Source of the DNA: Xiphophorus maculatus
Taxonomy: Eukaryota > Chordata > Actinopteri > Cyprinodontiformes > Poeciliidae
Assembly (NCBI RefSeq): GCF_002775205.1
Contig: NC_036444.1
Location: 372,001 to 436,000, forward strand
Direction of reading: 5' to 3'
DNA length: 64,000 bases
Below are positions 1-14,800 of this stretch, piece after piece (positions within the stretch are counted from its first letter, which is position 1; every line of letters starts with the position of its first letter). Position numbers and translations under genes: made by a program. The notes beneath the pieces are model-generated. The model was not told the DNA's origin. It did no database searches and worked only from the letters and a program-made list of their open reading frames with translations.

Positions 1-588
1 AAAGAACAAGCCAAGAAAATTAGGTCACAGAGGATTGTAGAAATGCTGTCTTGGCAAATTAATAGATAAATACACATGATTGGGTAGAGAAATAAATAAA
101 CTAAAAAGTATATAGCGTTGACAACTAAAATATTAGCTTAAATGTTAATTATTCCTTCTAAGGCTGTGAAGGTAGTAGGAAAATGGAATAACATACAATG
201 AGTAAAATAGGACTTTTTTCATGAGTTGAGGATAAGAAAAAAACGAAGATTTTTAGAGAAACAGGCTCTAACTGTAAGAGGTAATTGTTCAGATAACAAC
301 AACCTGCAATATGCAACTGACTCTAGATATTTTCACAATCAGTCTTTTTCAAACAGACCAAAACTTTAAGATAGATAAAATATTGTTAAATCTACAGGAC
401 TTACGGATAATTAGACAGGATAAATTAGAAGTCACTCTCTTGTTAAATAGAAATTGGTTAAATATAGAAAAGTTTGCTAAAATTTACAAGATTTGTTGTT
501 GAAGGATAACATTAAGTTTAAAATAACTTATTGGTTAATAAAACACATTATATGGAACTATTGTAGAGAATCAATATTAAACTGTAAT
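1..588. other. AT-rich DNA with no recognisable gene
   Basis: AT-rich sequence with short A and T runs. The only ORF (63 codons at 311-502) has no domain or recognisable homology. The repeat array begins abruptly at 589. This stretch resembles in composition the AT-rich DNA after the array (from 20276), so the two may once have been contiguous; that is inference. Confidence 0.5.
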
Positions 589-3198
589 TAAAGCTGCAAG
601 CAGCCTCGGGCGGCCCTCGCAGCAAGCGCCGCTCCGGCCTATTGGCCACCGCGGGGGTTCCGGCCACCGCAGAAGCTCTCGCGCGTTTTCCAGAGTCGCA
701 GCCCGCTCCCCACCGCGGAAGCTCTGCCGCAGTTTCCAGCATCGCCGCCCGCTAGCCGCCGCAGAATCTGTCGCGCATTTTCCCCACCCGTCCACCGGGC
801 GACAGGCGTGAATGCGTTCGGCGGCGCTCCCCGACGACTGTCGAAAAATCTGGCGCAGATCGGTCTATGCGTCGAGGAGATACAGCCCATGTATTAACTT
901 AGGGGGCGCAGTGGAGCCAAATTACATTTCAAACCCGTCGGGCTCTTTAGAGGTGAACAAAGGTCATACATATCCAGTTTGGCGCCAATCGGATGATCTA
1001 TGCCTGAATAAGAGCCAAACGTATGTATATGGCGAGGGACTGATATTCGCCATTTGGCCACGCCCACACGGTTCAGCCAGCAGCGAGCATTGACAGAGTT
1101 TATCATCCGAATCATCTTGATTAGGTCAAGAGAGCCATAAACAGAGCTTTCCAAGTAAAAAAATAGCACTTCCTGTTCCGAGGGGGCGGGGCCTAAGTGA
1201 TGTCATCATTTAACCATTGGATATTATTGGACACAAGATAATGATCAATAACTGCAGGTTTGGTGTCTCTGTCAGTTTTTGAGTTAGAATTACAAATTAT
1301 TTAATTTTTTCCTCTTTAATTCAACATTGAACTGTCATTCCATAGGGCAATGCTGCCCTCTGGTGTCGAATTACTGAAATAATGAAACTATTTCAGTGGG
1401 CAGCAGAGGGCAGCATTGCCCTACAAACAAAGAACATGGACTGTTTATTATGTAATTACACAGAAGATCTCTCTAATTCATTCTGAGGGGGCGGGGCTTA
1501 GATGACGTCATAATATGATGACATAGCATTGTCAGGCATCACACCAGGATGAGTCAGGCCAAGTTTGGTGCAGCTCGGTCGAAACATGTGGAATCTAGAA
1601 GCAAACGTATGGCATCGGCGTTACAGGTCACTTCGCCACGCCGCCACAGCCAGCTGCTTCATCGCAGCCGGTCAGGGCTTGAATCCACAACACACCAACA
1701 TGTCTTCTGTCTCTGGACACAGTTTAATATTGATTATGTCAAAGGGCTAAGATAGCGACCGTTCACAGTAAAACATGACACTTCCTGTTCTCAGGGGGCG
1801 TGGCCTAAGTGATGTCATCATTTGACCACAGGGTATTTTTGGACACCTAATGATGATCAATAATTTAAAGTTTGGTATCTCTGTGAGTTTCTGTGCAGGA
1901 TATATAAGAGTTTCGTGTTTCATGGCGAGTAGGTGAAATTTGACCCCTGGTAACCCCCCTTCAGCAATCTCAGACAGTCACCAATTTGATAACTTTAAAT
2001 CAGACATGCCTTATGATCAGACTGACCGAATTTGAAGCCGATCAATCGAAAACCCTAGGAGGAGTTCGATCAAATGCAAAGGCTGTAAACGTCAAAATCG
2101 AGGTCAAATGAACTTCAATCTAAAATGGCCGACTTCCTGTTGGGTTTAGAGCATGGCTCTAAGAGACTTTTTTGTACGTCCCGACAAGATACACATGTGT
2201 ACCAAGTTTCGTAATTCTAGGTTTAAGCATGGCTTGGGGCTGTTCATTTAAAATACTCTAGGGGTCGCTATAGAAAAATTAGGCCACGCCCACCAAATAT
2301 CGCTATGGATTCCTGTTCGGGGATGGATAAGGATCCATCCTAGTGAGTTTGGAGCAGCTCACCCCGAAACTGTGGAATTCAGAGCCAAACAAAATTCGAT
2401 GGCGTTCGCAACGCCGCCACGCCCACCTGCTTCATCGCAGCCGGTCGGGGTTGGAATCCACAACACACCAACGTGTCTTCTGTCTCTGGACACAGTTTCA
2501 TGTTGATTAGGTCAAAGGGCTAAGATAGCAACCGTTCAGAGTAAAACATTACACTTCCTGCTCTCAGGGGGCGTGGCCTACGTAAAAAAAAAATTTCACT
2601 GCAGGGTATTATAGGACACCCGATGCCGATCAATCACTGAAAGTTTGGTCCCTCTATGTGTTTTTGTATAGGAAATATAAGAGGTTTTTGTTTCATGGCG
2701 TGTAGGTGAACTTTGACCCCTGGTAACCTCCCTTCAACATGCTCCAAAACTCACCAATTTGATAACTTTAAATCAGACATGCCTTATGATCAGACTGACC
2801 GAGTTTGAAGCCGATCAATCGAAATCCCTAGGAGGAGTTCGATCAAATACGAAGGCTGTAAACGGCAAAATCGAGGTAAAAAATGGACCTTCAATACAAA
2901 ATGGCCGACTTACTGTGATAGTTGCACTATGACATTACTTGTAAATTCTGAGCGTCTTAGTGAGCTCTACAACTGTACCGAATTTCAAGTCTCTACGATG
3001 AAGTAAGTGAATAGCAATGGGTCTGTTGAAAATTGCTAGTTGCTGCCGTTGAGCAATTTTTTTTGCGATTTTTGCGGCGACCTTAAAATTCAAAATTTTT
3101 AAACCGCCTAGTCGCTTCCGCCAAGTTTGGTGAGTTTTTGAATATGATAAAGCCCCCAAAAAGGCCCACGAAGAGGGGGGCAGAATCGTAAGAAGAAT
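589..3198 (+). repeat. Complex repeat unit 1
   Basis: About 2.6 kb. It has the GC-rich head, a foldback segment at 1343-1424, and two about 777-bp modules starting with CACTTCCTG near 1786 and 2562. The tail at about 3040-3198 ends in AAGAAGAAT. The junction with unit 2 is direct. Confidence 0.85.
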
Positions 3199-6100
3199 TA
3201 AAGCTGCAAGCAGCCTCGGGCGGCCCTCGCAGCAAGCGCCGCTCCGGCCTATTGGCCACCGCGGGGGTTCCGGCCACCGCAGAAGCTCTCGCGCGGTTTC
3301 CAGAGCCGCAGCCCGCTCCCCACCGCTGAAGCTCCGCCGCAGTTTCCAGCACCGCCGCCCGCCAGCCGCCGCAGGAGCTGTCGCGCATTTTCCCCGCCCG
3401 TCCGCCGGGCGACACGCGTGAATGCGTTCGGCGGCGCTGCCCGACGACTGTCGAAAAATCTGGCGCAGATCGGTCGTTGCGTCGAGGAGACACAACCCAT
3501 GTATTAACTTAGGGGGCGCAGTGGAGCCAAATTACATCTCAAACCCGTCGGGCTCTTTAGAGGTGAACAAAGGTCATACCTATCCAGTTTGGCGCCAATC
3601 GGATGATCTATGCCTGAATAAGAGCCAAACGTATGTATATGGCGAGGGACTGATATTCGCCATTTGGCCACGCCCACACGGTTCAGCCAGCAGCGAGCAT
3701 TGACAGAGTTTATCATCCGAATCATCTTGATTAGGTCAAGAGAGCCATAAACAGAGCTTTCCAAGTAAAAAAATAGCACTTCCTGTTCCGAGGGGGCGGG
3801 GCCTAAGTGATGTCATCATTTGACCATTGGATATTATTGGACACTCGATTATGATCAATCACTGAACGTTTGGTGTCTCTGTGAGTTTTTGTGTTAGAAT
3901 TACTAATTATTAAATTTTTTCCTCCATTACAACATTGAACTTTCATTCCATAGGGCAATGCTGCCCTCTGGTGTCGAATTACTGAAATAATGAAACTATT
4001 TCAGTGGGCAGCAGAGGGCAGCATTGCCCTACAAACAACGAACATGGACTGTTTATTATGTAATTACACAGAAGATCTCTCTAATTCATTCTGAGGGGGC
4101 GGGGCTTAGATGACGTCATAATATGATGACATAGCATTGTCAGGCATCACACCAGGATGAGTCAGGCCAAGTTTGGTGCAGCTCGGTCGAAACATGTGGA
4201 ATCTAGAAGCAAACGTATGGCATCGGCGTTACAGGTCACTTCGCCTCGCCGCCACGCCCACCTGCTATGTCAAAGCCGGCCGGGGTTGGAATCCACAACA
4301 CACCAACATGTTTTCTGTCTCTGGACACAGTTTCATGTTGATTAGGTCAAAGGGCTAAGATAGCGACCGTTCACAGTAAAACATGACACTTCCTGTTCTC
4401 AGGGGGCGTGGCCTAAGTGATGTCATCATTTCACCACAGGGTATTTTAGGACACCCGATGACGGCCAATCACTGAAAGTTTGGTGTCTCTGTGAGTTTCT
4501 GTGCAGGATATATAAGAGTTTGGTGTTTCATGGCGAGTAGGTGAACTTTGACCCCTGGTAACCCCCCTTCAGCAAGCTCATACAGTCACCAATTTGATAA
4601 CTTTAAATCAAACATGCCTTATGATCAGACTGACCGAGTTTGAAGCCGATCAATCGAAATCCCTAGGAGGAGTTCGATCAAATACGAAGGCTGTAAACGT
4701 CAAACTCGAGGTCCAAAATGGACCTTCAATAGAAAATGGCCGACTTCCTGTTGGGTTTCGACCATGGCTCTAATAGACTTTTTTGTACGTCCTGACAAGA
4801 TACACATATGTACCAAGTTTCGTAATTCTAAGTTAAAGCATGGCTTGGGGCTGTTCATTTAAAATACTCTAGGGGTCGCTATAGAGAAATTAGGCCACGC
4901 CCACCAAATATCGCTATGGATTCCTGTTCGGGGATGGATAAGGATCCATCCTAGTGAGTTTGGAGCAGCTCACCCCGAAACTGTGGAATTCAGAGCCAAA
5001 CGAAATTCGACGGCGTTCGCAACGCCGCCACGCCCACCTGCTTCATCGCAGCCAGTCGGGGTTGGAATCCACAACACACCAACATGTCTTCTGCCTCTGG
5101 ACACAGTTTCATGTTGATTAGGTCAAAGGGCTAAGATAACGACCGTTCACAGTAAAACATGACACTTCCTGTTCTCAGGGGGCGTGGCCTACGTAAAAAA
5201 ATAATTTCACCACAGGGTATTTTAGGTAACCCCATAACGATCAATCCCAGAAAGTTTGGTCCCTCTATGTGTTTTTTAATAGGAAATATAAGAGTTTCGT
5301 GTTTCATGGCGAGTAGGTGAACTTTGACCCCTGGTAACCCCCCTTCAGCAAGCTCATACAGTCACCAATTTGATAACTTTAAATCAGACATGCCTTATGA
5401 TCAGACTGACCGAGTTTGAAGCCGATCAATCGAAATCCCTAGGAGGAGTTCGATCAAATGCAAAGGCTGTAAACGTCAAACTCGAGGTCCAGAATGGACC
5501 TTCAATACAAAATGGCCGACTTCCTGTTGGGTTTAGAGCATGGCTCTAAGAGACTTTTTTGTACGTCCCGACAAGATACACATGTGTACCAAGTTTCGTA
5601 ATTCTAGGTTTAAGCATGGCTTGGGGCTGTTCATTTAAAATACTCTAGGGGTCGCTATAGAAAAATTAGGCCACGCCCACCAAATATCGCTATGGATTCC
5701 TGTTCGGGGATGGATAAGGATCCATCCTAGTGAGTTTGGAGCAGCTCACCCCGAAACTGTTGAATTCAGAGCCAAACGAAATTCGATGGCGTTCGCAACG
5801 CCGCCACGCCCACCTGCTTCATCGCAGCCGGTCGGGGTTGGAATCCACAACACACCAACATGTCTTCTGTCTCTGGACACAGTTTCATGTTGATTAGGTC
5901 AAAGGGCTAAGATAGCGACCGTTCACAGTAAAACATTACACTTCCTGCTCTCAGGGGGCGTGGCCTACGTAAAAAAAAAATTTCACTGCAGGGTATTTTA
6001 GGACACCCGATGACGATCAATCACTGAAAGTTTGGTCCCTCTATGTGTTTTTGTATAGGAAATATAAGAGGTTTTTGTTTCATGGCGTGTAGGTGAACTT

Positions 6101-6640
6101 TGACCCCTGGTAACCCCCCTTCAACATGCTCCAAAACTCACCAATTTGATAACTTTAAATCAGACATGCCTTATGATCAGACTGACCGAGTTTGAAGCCG
6201 ATCAATCGAAATCCCTAGGAGGAGTTCGATCAAATACGAAGGCTGTAAACGTCAAAATCGAGGAAAAAAATGGACGTTCAATACAAAATGGCCGACTTTC
6301 TGTGATAGTTGCACTATGACATTACTTGTAAATTCTGAGCGTCTTAGTGAGCTCTACAACTGTACCGAATTTCAAGTCTCTACGATGAAGTAAGTGAATA
6401 GCAATGGGTCTGTTGAAAATTGCTAGTTGCTGCCGTTGAGCAATTTTTTTTGCGATTTTTGCGGCGACCTTAAAATTCAAAATTTTTAAACCGCCTAGTC
6501 GCTTCCGCCAAGTTTGGTGAGTTTTTGAATATGATAAAGCCCCCAAAAAGGCTCCTCTTTGGGGGGGCAGAATAATAATAATAATAATAAACAGTACAGA
6601 TACAATAGGCCTTCGCAGCGCTTTGCTGCTCGGGCCTAAT
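3199..6640 (+). repeat. Complex repeat unit 2
   Basis: About 3.44 kb, the longest unit, because it holds three tandem about 777-bp modules (CACTTCCTG landmarks near 4386, 5163 and 5940) instead of two. It has a foldback segment at 3951-4032. It ends with one copy of the hairpin tail (CAGTACAGATACAATAGGCC) at about 6588-6640. Confidence 0.85.
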
Positions 6641-9289
6641 TAAAGCTGCAAGCAGCCTCGGGCGGCCCTCGCAGCAAGCGCCGCTCCGGCCTATTGGCCA
6701 CCGCGGGGGTTCCGGCCACCGCAGAAGCTCTCGCGCGCTTTCCAGAGCCGCAGCCTGCTCCCCACCGCGGAAGCTCTGCCGCAGATTCCAGCATCGCCGC
6801 CCGCCAGCCGCCGCAGAAGCTGTCGCGCATTTTCCCCGCCCGTCCACCGGGCGACAGGCGTGAATGCGTTCAGCGGCGCTCCCCGACGACTGTCAAAAAA
6901 TCTGGTGCAGATCGGTTGATGCGTCGAGGAGATACGGCCGATGTATCAACTTAGGGGGCGCAGTGGAGTCAAATTACATCTCAAACCCGTCGGGCTCTTT
7001 AGAGGTGAACAAAGGTCATACATGTCCAGTTTGGCGCCAATCGGATGATCCATGTGTGAATTAGAACCAAACGTATGTATATGGCGAGGGACTGATATTC
7101 GCCATTTGGCCACGCCCACACGGTTCAGCCAGCTGCGAGCATTGACAGAGTTTATCATCCAAATCATCTTGATTAGGTCAAGAGAGCCATAAACAGAGCT
7201 TTCCAAGGAAAAAAACGGCACTTCCGGTTCCGAGGGGGCGGGGCTTAGATGACGTCATAATGTGATGACGTAGGATTGACGGGCAAGCCTCCAGGATCAC
7301 TCAGGCCAAGTTTGATGCAGCTCGGTCAAAATATGTGGAAGGTAGAGGCAAACGTATACGAACGGCGTTGCCGCCATTGAAAACTGTTGGCACTTTAAAG
7401 CAAGCGAGACCAACTTCCTATCTGTCATCCAACACAGAATCACCTTGATTAGGTCAAGAGAGCCATAGATGAAAGTTTCCAAGGAAAAAAATAGCACTTC
7501 CTGTTCTGAGGGGGCGGGGCTTAGATGACGTCATAATCTGATGACATAGAATTTTCAGGTATCACACCAGCATCACTCAAGCCAAGTTTGGTGCAGCTCG
7601 GTCGAAACATGTGGAATCTAGAAGCAAACGTATGGCATCGGCGTTACAGGTCACTTCGCCACGCCGCCACACCCAGCTGCTTCATCGCAGCCGGTCAGGG
7701 CTTGGATCCACAACACACCAACATGTCTTCTGTCTCTGGACACAGTTTCATGTTGATTAGGTCAAAGGGCTAAGATAGCGACCGTTCACAGTAAAACATG
7801 ACACTTCCTGTTCTCAGGGGGCGTGGCTTAAGTGATGTCATCATTTCACCACAGGGTATTTTAGGACACCCGATGACGGCCAATCACTGAAAGTTTGGTG
7901 TCTCTGTGAGTTTCTGTGCAGGATATATAAGAGTTTGGTGTTTCATGGCGAGTAGGTGAACTTTGACCCCTGGTAACCCCCCTTCAGCAAGCTCATACAG
8001 TCACCAATTTGATAACTTTAAATCAAACATGCCTTATGATCAGACTGACCGAGTTTGAAGCCGATCAATCGAAATCCCTAGGAGGAGTTCGATCAAATAC
8101 GAAGGCTGTAAACGTCAAACTCGAGGTCCAAAATGGACCTTCAATAGAAAATGGCCGACTTCCTGTTGGGTTTCGACCATGGCTCTAATAGACTTTTTTG
8201 TACGTCCTGACAAGATACACATATGTACCAAGTTTCGTAATTCTAGGTTAAAGCATGGCTTGGGGCTGTTCATTTAAAATACTCTAGGGGGCGCTATAGA
8301 TAAATTAGGCCACGCCCACCAAATTTTGTTATGAATTCCTGTCGGTGGGTGGATAAGGATCCATCCTAGTGAGTTTGGAGCAGCTGGGCCCGAAATTGTG
8401 GAATTCAGAGCCAAACGTATGGCAACAGCGTTACAGGTCACTTCGCCACGCCGCCACGCCCACCTGCTATGTCAAAGCCGGTCGGGGTTGGAATGCTCAA
8501 CACACCAACATGTCTTCTGTCTCTGGACACAGTTTCATGTTGATGAGGTCAAAGGGCTAAGATAGCGACCGTTCACAGTAAAACATGACACTTCCTGTTC
8601 TCAGGGGGCGTGGCCTAAGTGATGTCATCATTTCACCACAGGGTATTTTAGGACACCCGATGACGATCAATCAGTGAAAGTTTGGTCCCTCTATGTGTTT
8701 TTATATAGGAAATATAAGAGTTTCGTGTTTCATGGCGAGTAGGTGAACTTTGACCCCTGCTAACCCCCCTTCAGCATGCTCCAAAACTCACCAATTTGAT
8801 AACTTTAAATCAAACATGCCTTATGATCAGACTGACCGAGTTTGAAGTCGATCAATCGAAATCCCTAGGAGGAGTTCGATCAAATACGAAGGCTGTAAAC
8901 GTCAAACTCGAGGTAAAAAATGGACGTTCAATACAAAATGGCCGACTTTCTGTGATAGTTGGCTTATAACATTCAATGTAAGTTCTGAGTCTTTTGGTGA
9001 GCTCTACAAGTGTACCAAATTTCATGTCTCTACGATGAAGTACGTTCATACCATTGTGTCAACAGAAAATTGCTAGTTGCCGCCGTTCAGCAATTTTTTT
9101 TGCGATTTTTGCGACAACCTTAAAATTCAAAATTTTTAAATTTTCTAGTCGCGACCGCCAAGTTTGGTGAGTTTTTGAATATGATAAAGCCCCCAAAAAG
9201 GCTCCTCTTTAGGGGGGCAGAATCGTAATAATAATAAGAAACAGTACAGATACAATAGGCCTTCGCAGCGCTTTGCTGCTCGGGCCTAA
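6641..9289 (+). repeat. Complex repeat unit 3
   Basis: About 2.65 kb. It carries two successive GC-box plus CRE modules (TGACGTCA at 7250 and 7526), lacks the foldback segment of units 1 and 2, and ends with one hairpin-tail copy at about 9238-9289. Confidence 0.85.
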
Positions 9290-11881
9290 TAAAGCTGCAA
9301 GCAGCCTCGGGCGGCCCTCGCAGCAAGCGCCGCTCCGGCCTATTGGCCACCGCGGGGGTTCCAGCCACCGCAGAAGCTCTCGCACGATTTCCAGAGCCGC
9401 AGCCAACTCCCCACCGCAGAAGCTCCGCCGCAGTTTCCAGCACCGCCGCCCGCTAGCCACCGCAGAAGCTGTCGCGCATTTTCCACGCCCGTCCACCAGG
9501 CAACACACGTGAATGCGTTCGGCGGCGCTCCCTGACGACTGTCAAAAAATCTGGTGCAGATCGGTCGATGCATCGAGGAGACACAGCCGATGTATTAACT
9601 TAGGGGGCGCAGTGGAGCCAAATTACATTTCAAACCCGTTGGGCTCTTTAGAGGTGAACAAAGGTCATACATATCCAGTTTGTCGCCAATCGGATGATCC
9701 ATGTGTGATTTAGAGCCAAACGTATGCATATGGCGAGGGACTGATATTCGCCGTTTGGCCACGCCCGCACGGTTCAGCCAGCAGCGAGCATTGACAGAGT
9801 TTATCATCCGAATCATCTTGATTATGTCAAGAGAGCCATAAACAGAGCTTTCAGAGGAAAAAAACGGCACTTCCGGTTCCGAGGGGGCGGGGCTTAGATG
9901 ACGTGATAATATGATGACGTAGGATCGTCCGGCATCCCACCAGGAACACTCAGGCAAATTTTGGTGCAGCTCGGTCAAAATATGTGGAATGTAGAGGCAA
10001 TCGTATACGAACGGCGTTGCCGCCATTGAAAACTCTTGGCACTTTAAAGCAAGCGAGACCAACTTCCTATCTGTCATCCAACACAGAATCACCTTGATTA
10101 GGTCAAGAGAGCCATAGATGAAAGTTTCCAAGGAAAAAAATAGCACTTCCTGTTCTGAGGGGGCGGGGCTTAGATGACGTCATAATCTGATGACATAGAA
10201 TTTTCAGACATCACACCAGCATCACTCAAGCCAAGTTTGGTGCAGCTCGGTCGAAACATGTGGAATCTAGAAGCAAAAGTATGGCATCGGCGTTACAGGT
10301 CACTTCGCCACGCCGCCACGCCCAGCTGCTATCTCAAAGCCGGTCAGGGTTGGAAACCTCAACACACCAACATGTCTTCTGTCTCTGGACACAGTTTCAT
10401 GTTGATTAGGTCAAAGGGCTAAGATAGCGACCGTTCACAGTAAAACATGACACTTCCTGTTCTCAGGGGGCGTGGCCTAAGTGATGTCATCATTTGACCA
10501 TAGGGTATTTTAGGACACCTATTGTTGATCAATAACTGAAAATTTGGTGTCTCTGTGAGTTTCTGTGCAGGATATATAAGAGTTTCGTGTTTCATGGCGA
10601 GTAGGTGAACTTTGACCCCTGGTAACCCCCCTTCAGCAAGCTCAGACAGTCACCAATTTGATAACTTTAAATCAGACATGCCTTATGATCAGACTGACCG
10701 AGTTTGAAGCCGATCAATCGAAATCCCTAGGAGGAGTTCGATCAAATACGAATGCTGTAAACGTCAAAATCGAGGTCAAATGAAATTCAATCTAAAATGG
10801 CCGACTTCCTGTTGGGTTTAGAGCATGGCTCTAAGAGACTTTTTTGTACGTCCCGACAAGATACACATGTGTAGCAAGTTTCGTAATTCTAGCTTTAAGT
10901 ATGGCTTGGGGCTGTTCATTTAAAATACTCTAGGGGTCGCTATAGAGAAATTAGGCCACGCCCACCAAATTTTGTTATGAATTCCTGTCGGTGGGTGGAT
11001 AAGGATCCATCCTAGTGAGTTTGGAGCAGCTGGGCCCGAAATTGTGGAATTCAGAGCCAAACGTATGGCAACGGCGTTACAGGTCACTTCGCCACACCGC
11101 CACGCCCACCTCCTATGTCAAAGCCGGTCGGGGTTGGAATCCACAACACACCAACATGTCTTCTGTCTCTGGACACAGTTTCATGTTGATTAGGTCAAAG
11201 GGCTAAGATAGCGACCGTTCACAGTAAAACATGACACTTCCTGTTCTCAGGGGGCGTGGCCTAAGTGATGTCATCATTTCACCATAGGGTATTGTAGGGC
11301 ACCCGATGCCGATCAATCACTGAAAGTTTGGTCCCTCTATGTGTTTTTATATAGGAAATATAAGAGTTTCGTGTTTCATGGCGAGTAGGTGAACTTTGAC
11401 CCCTGCTAACCCCCCTTCAACATGCTCCAAAACTCACCAATTTGATAACTTTAAATCAAACATGCCTTATGATCAGACTGACCGAGTTTGAAGTCGATCA
11501 ATCGAAATCCCTAGGAGGAGTTCGATCAAATACGAAGGCTGTAAACGTCAAAATCGAGGTAAAAAATGGACGTTCAATACAAAATGGCCGACTTTCTGTG
11601 ATAGTTGGCTTATAACATTAAATGTAAGTTCTGAGTCTTTTGGTGAGCTCTACAAGTGTACCAAATTTCATGTCTCTACGATGAAGTACGTTCATACCAT
11701 TGTGTCAACAGAAAATTGCTAGTTGCCGCCGTTCAGCAATTTTTTTTGCGATTTTTGCGACAACCTTAAAATTCAAAATTTTTAAATTTTCTAGTCGCCA
11801 CCGCCAAGTTTGGTGAGTTTTTGAATATGATAAAGCCCCCAAAAAGGCGCCTCTTTGGGGGGGCAGAATCGTAATAATAAT
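9290..11881 (+). repeat. Complex repeat unit 4
   Basis: About 2.59 kb, same module order as unit 3. The first CRE-like site is altered (TGACGTGA near 9899); the second is intact at 10175. It lacks the hairpin tail and ends in CGTAATAATAAT directly against unit 5. Confidence 0.85.
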
Positions 11882-14800
11882 TAAAGCTGCAAGCAGCCTC
11901 GGGCGGCCCTCGCAGCAAGCGCCGCTCCGGCCTATTGGCCACCGCGGGGGTTCCGGCCACCGCAGAAGCTCTCGCACGATTTCCAGAGCCGCAGCCCGCT
12001 CCCCACCGCAGAAGCTCCGCCGCAGTTTCCAGCACCGCCGCCCGCCAGCCGCCGCAGAAGCTGTCGCGCATTTTCCCCGCCCCTCCACCGGGCGATACGC
12101 GTGAATGCGTTCGGCGGCGCTGCCCGACGACTGTCGAAATATCTGGCGCAGATCGGTCGATGCGTCGAGGAGACACAGCCGATGTATTAACTTAGGGGGC
12201 GCAGTGGAGCCAAATTACATTTCAAACTCGTTGGGCTCTTTAGAGGTGAACAAAGGTCATACATATCCAGTTTGGCGCCCATCGGATGATCTATGTGTGA
12301 ATTAGAGCCAAACGTATGAATATGGCGAGGGACTGATATTCGCCGTTTGGCCACGCCCACCCGGTTCAGCCAGAAGCGAGCATTGACAGAGCTCATCATC
12401 CGAATCATCTTGATTAGGTCAACAGAGCCATAAACGGAGCTTTCCAAGGAAAAAAAAAGACACTTCCTGTTCTGAGGGGGCGGGGCTTAGATGACGTCAT
12501 AATATGATGACGTAGGATCGACGGGCATCCCACGAGGATCACTCATGTCAAGTTTGGTGCAGAAGCTATCAACCGTTCCCAGCAAAATATGAGACTTCCT
12601 GTTGTCAGGGGGCGTGGCCTAAGTGATGTCATCATTTGACCATTGGATATTATTTTACACCCGAGGATGATCAATAACTCAAACTTTGGTGTCTCTGTGA
12701 GTTTTTGTGTTAGAATTACAAATTATTTAATTTTTTCCTATTTAATTCAACATTGAACTGTCATTCCGTAGGGCAATGCTGCCCTCTGGTGTCGAATTAC
12801 TGAAATTACTGAAATAGTTTCATTATTTCAGTAATTCGACACCAGAGGGCAGCATTGCCCTACACATGACAAAGCCCTTTGTATTACACAGTCGATCACA
12901 GGGGAACTTTGAGCCTTGCTAACCCCCCTTCCACCTGTTCAAATGTCACCATATTGATAACTTTGAATTGGACATGCCTTATGATCAGACTGACCGAGTT
13001 TGAAGCCGATCAATCGAAAACCCTAGGAGGAGTTCGATCAAATGCAAAGGCTGTAAACGTCAAACTCGAGGTCCAAAATGGACCTTCAATCCAAAATGGC
13101 CGACTTCCTGTTGGGTTTAGAGCATGGCTCCAAGAGACTTTTTTGTACGTCCTGACAAGATACACATGTGTACCAAGTTTCGTAATTCTAGGATAAAGCA
13201 TGGCTTGGGGCTGATTTTTTAAAATATTCTAGGGGGAGATGTAGAGAAATTAGGCCACGCCCACCAAATTTCGCTATGGATTCCTGTTGGCGGGTGTATA
13301 AGGATCCATCCTAGTGAGTTTGGAGCAGCTCTCCCCGAAACTGTGGAATTCAGAGCCAAACGAAATTCGATGGCGTTCGCAACGCCGCCACGCCCACCTG
13401 CTTCATCGCAGCCGGTCGGGGTTGGAATCCACAACACACCAACATGTCTTCTGTCTCTGGACACAGTTTCATGTTGATTAGGTCAAAGGGCTAAGATAGC
13501 GACCGTTCACAGTAAAACATGACACTTCCTGTTCTCAGGGGGCGTGGCCTACTTAAAAAAATAATTTCACCACAGGGTATTTTAGGACACCCGATGACGA
13601 TCAATGACTGAACGTTTGGTCCCTCTATGTGTTTTTATATAGGAAATATAAGAGTTTCGTGTTTCATGGCGAGTAGCTGAACTTTGACCCCTGGTAACCC
13701 CCCTTCAGCAAGCTCATACAGTCACCAATTTGATAACTTTAAATCAGACATGCCTTATGATCAGACTGACCGAGTTTGAAGCCGATCAATCGAAATCCCT
13801 AGGAGGAGTTCGATCAAATGCAAAGGCTGTAAACGTCAAACTCGAGGTCCAAAATGGACCTTCAATACAAAATGGCCGACTTCCTGTTGGGTTTCGACCA
13901 TGGCTCCAAGAGACTTTTTTGTACGTCCTGACAAGATACACATGTGTACCAAGTTTCGTAATTCTAAGTTAAAGCATGGCTTTGGGCTGTTCATTTAAAA
14001 TACTCTAGGGGTCGCTATAGAGAAATTAGGCCACGCCCACCAAATATCGCTATGGATTCCTGTTGGCGGGTGGATAAGGATCCATCCTAGTGAGTTTGGA
14101 GCAGCTCACCCCGAAACTGTGGAATTCAGAGCCTTACGAAATTTGACGTCATTCGCAACGCCGCCACGCCCACCTGCTTCATCGCAGCCAGTCGGGGTTG
14201 GAATCCACAACACACCAACATGTCTTCTGCCTCTGGACACAGTTTCATGTTGATTAGGTCAAAGGGCTAAGATAGCGACCGTTCACAGTAAAACATTACA
14301 CTTCCTGCTCTCAGGGGGCGTGGCCTACGTAAAAAAAAAATTTCACTGCAGGGTATTATAGGACACCCGATGCCGATCAATCACTGAAAGTTTGGTCCCT
14401 CTATGTGTTTTTGTATAGGAAATATAAGAGGTTTTTGTTTCATGGCGTGTAGGTGAACTTTGACCCCTGGTAACCCCCCTTCAACATGCTCCAAAACTCA
14501 CCAATTTGATAACTTTAAATCAGACATGCCTTATGATCAGACTGACCGAGTTTGAAGCCGATCAATCGAAATCCCTAGGAGGAGTTCGATCAAATACGAA
14601 GGCTGTAAACGGCCAAATCAGGGTCCGAAATGGACCTTCAATCCAACATGGCCGACTTCCTGTGATAGTTGCACTATGACATTACTTGTAAATTCTGAGC
14701 GTCTTAGTGAGCTCTACAACTGTACCGAATTTCAAGTCTCTACGATGAAGTAAGTGAATAGCAATGGGTCTTTTGAAAATTGCTAGTTGCTGCCGTTGAG

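Noticed and set aside
2935..3495. 186-codon ORF on the - strand, plus similar ORFs in every array unit (for example at 9595-10146 and 17747-18223)
   Set aside because: The frames recur only because the DNA repeats. They run through GC-rich noncoding blocks, start and stop differently in each unit, and contain no domain.
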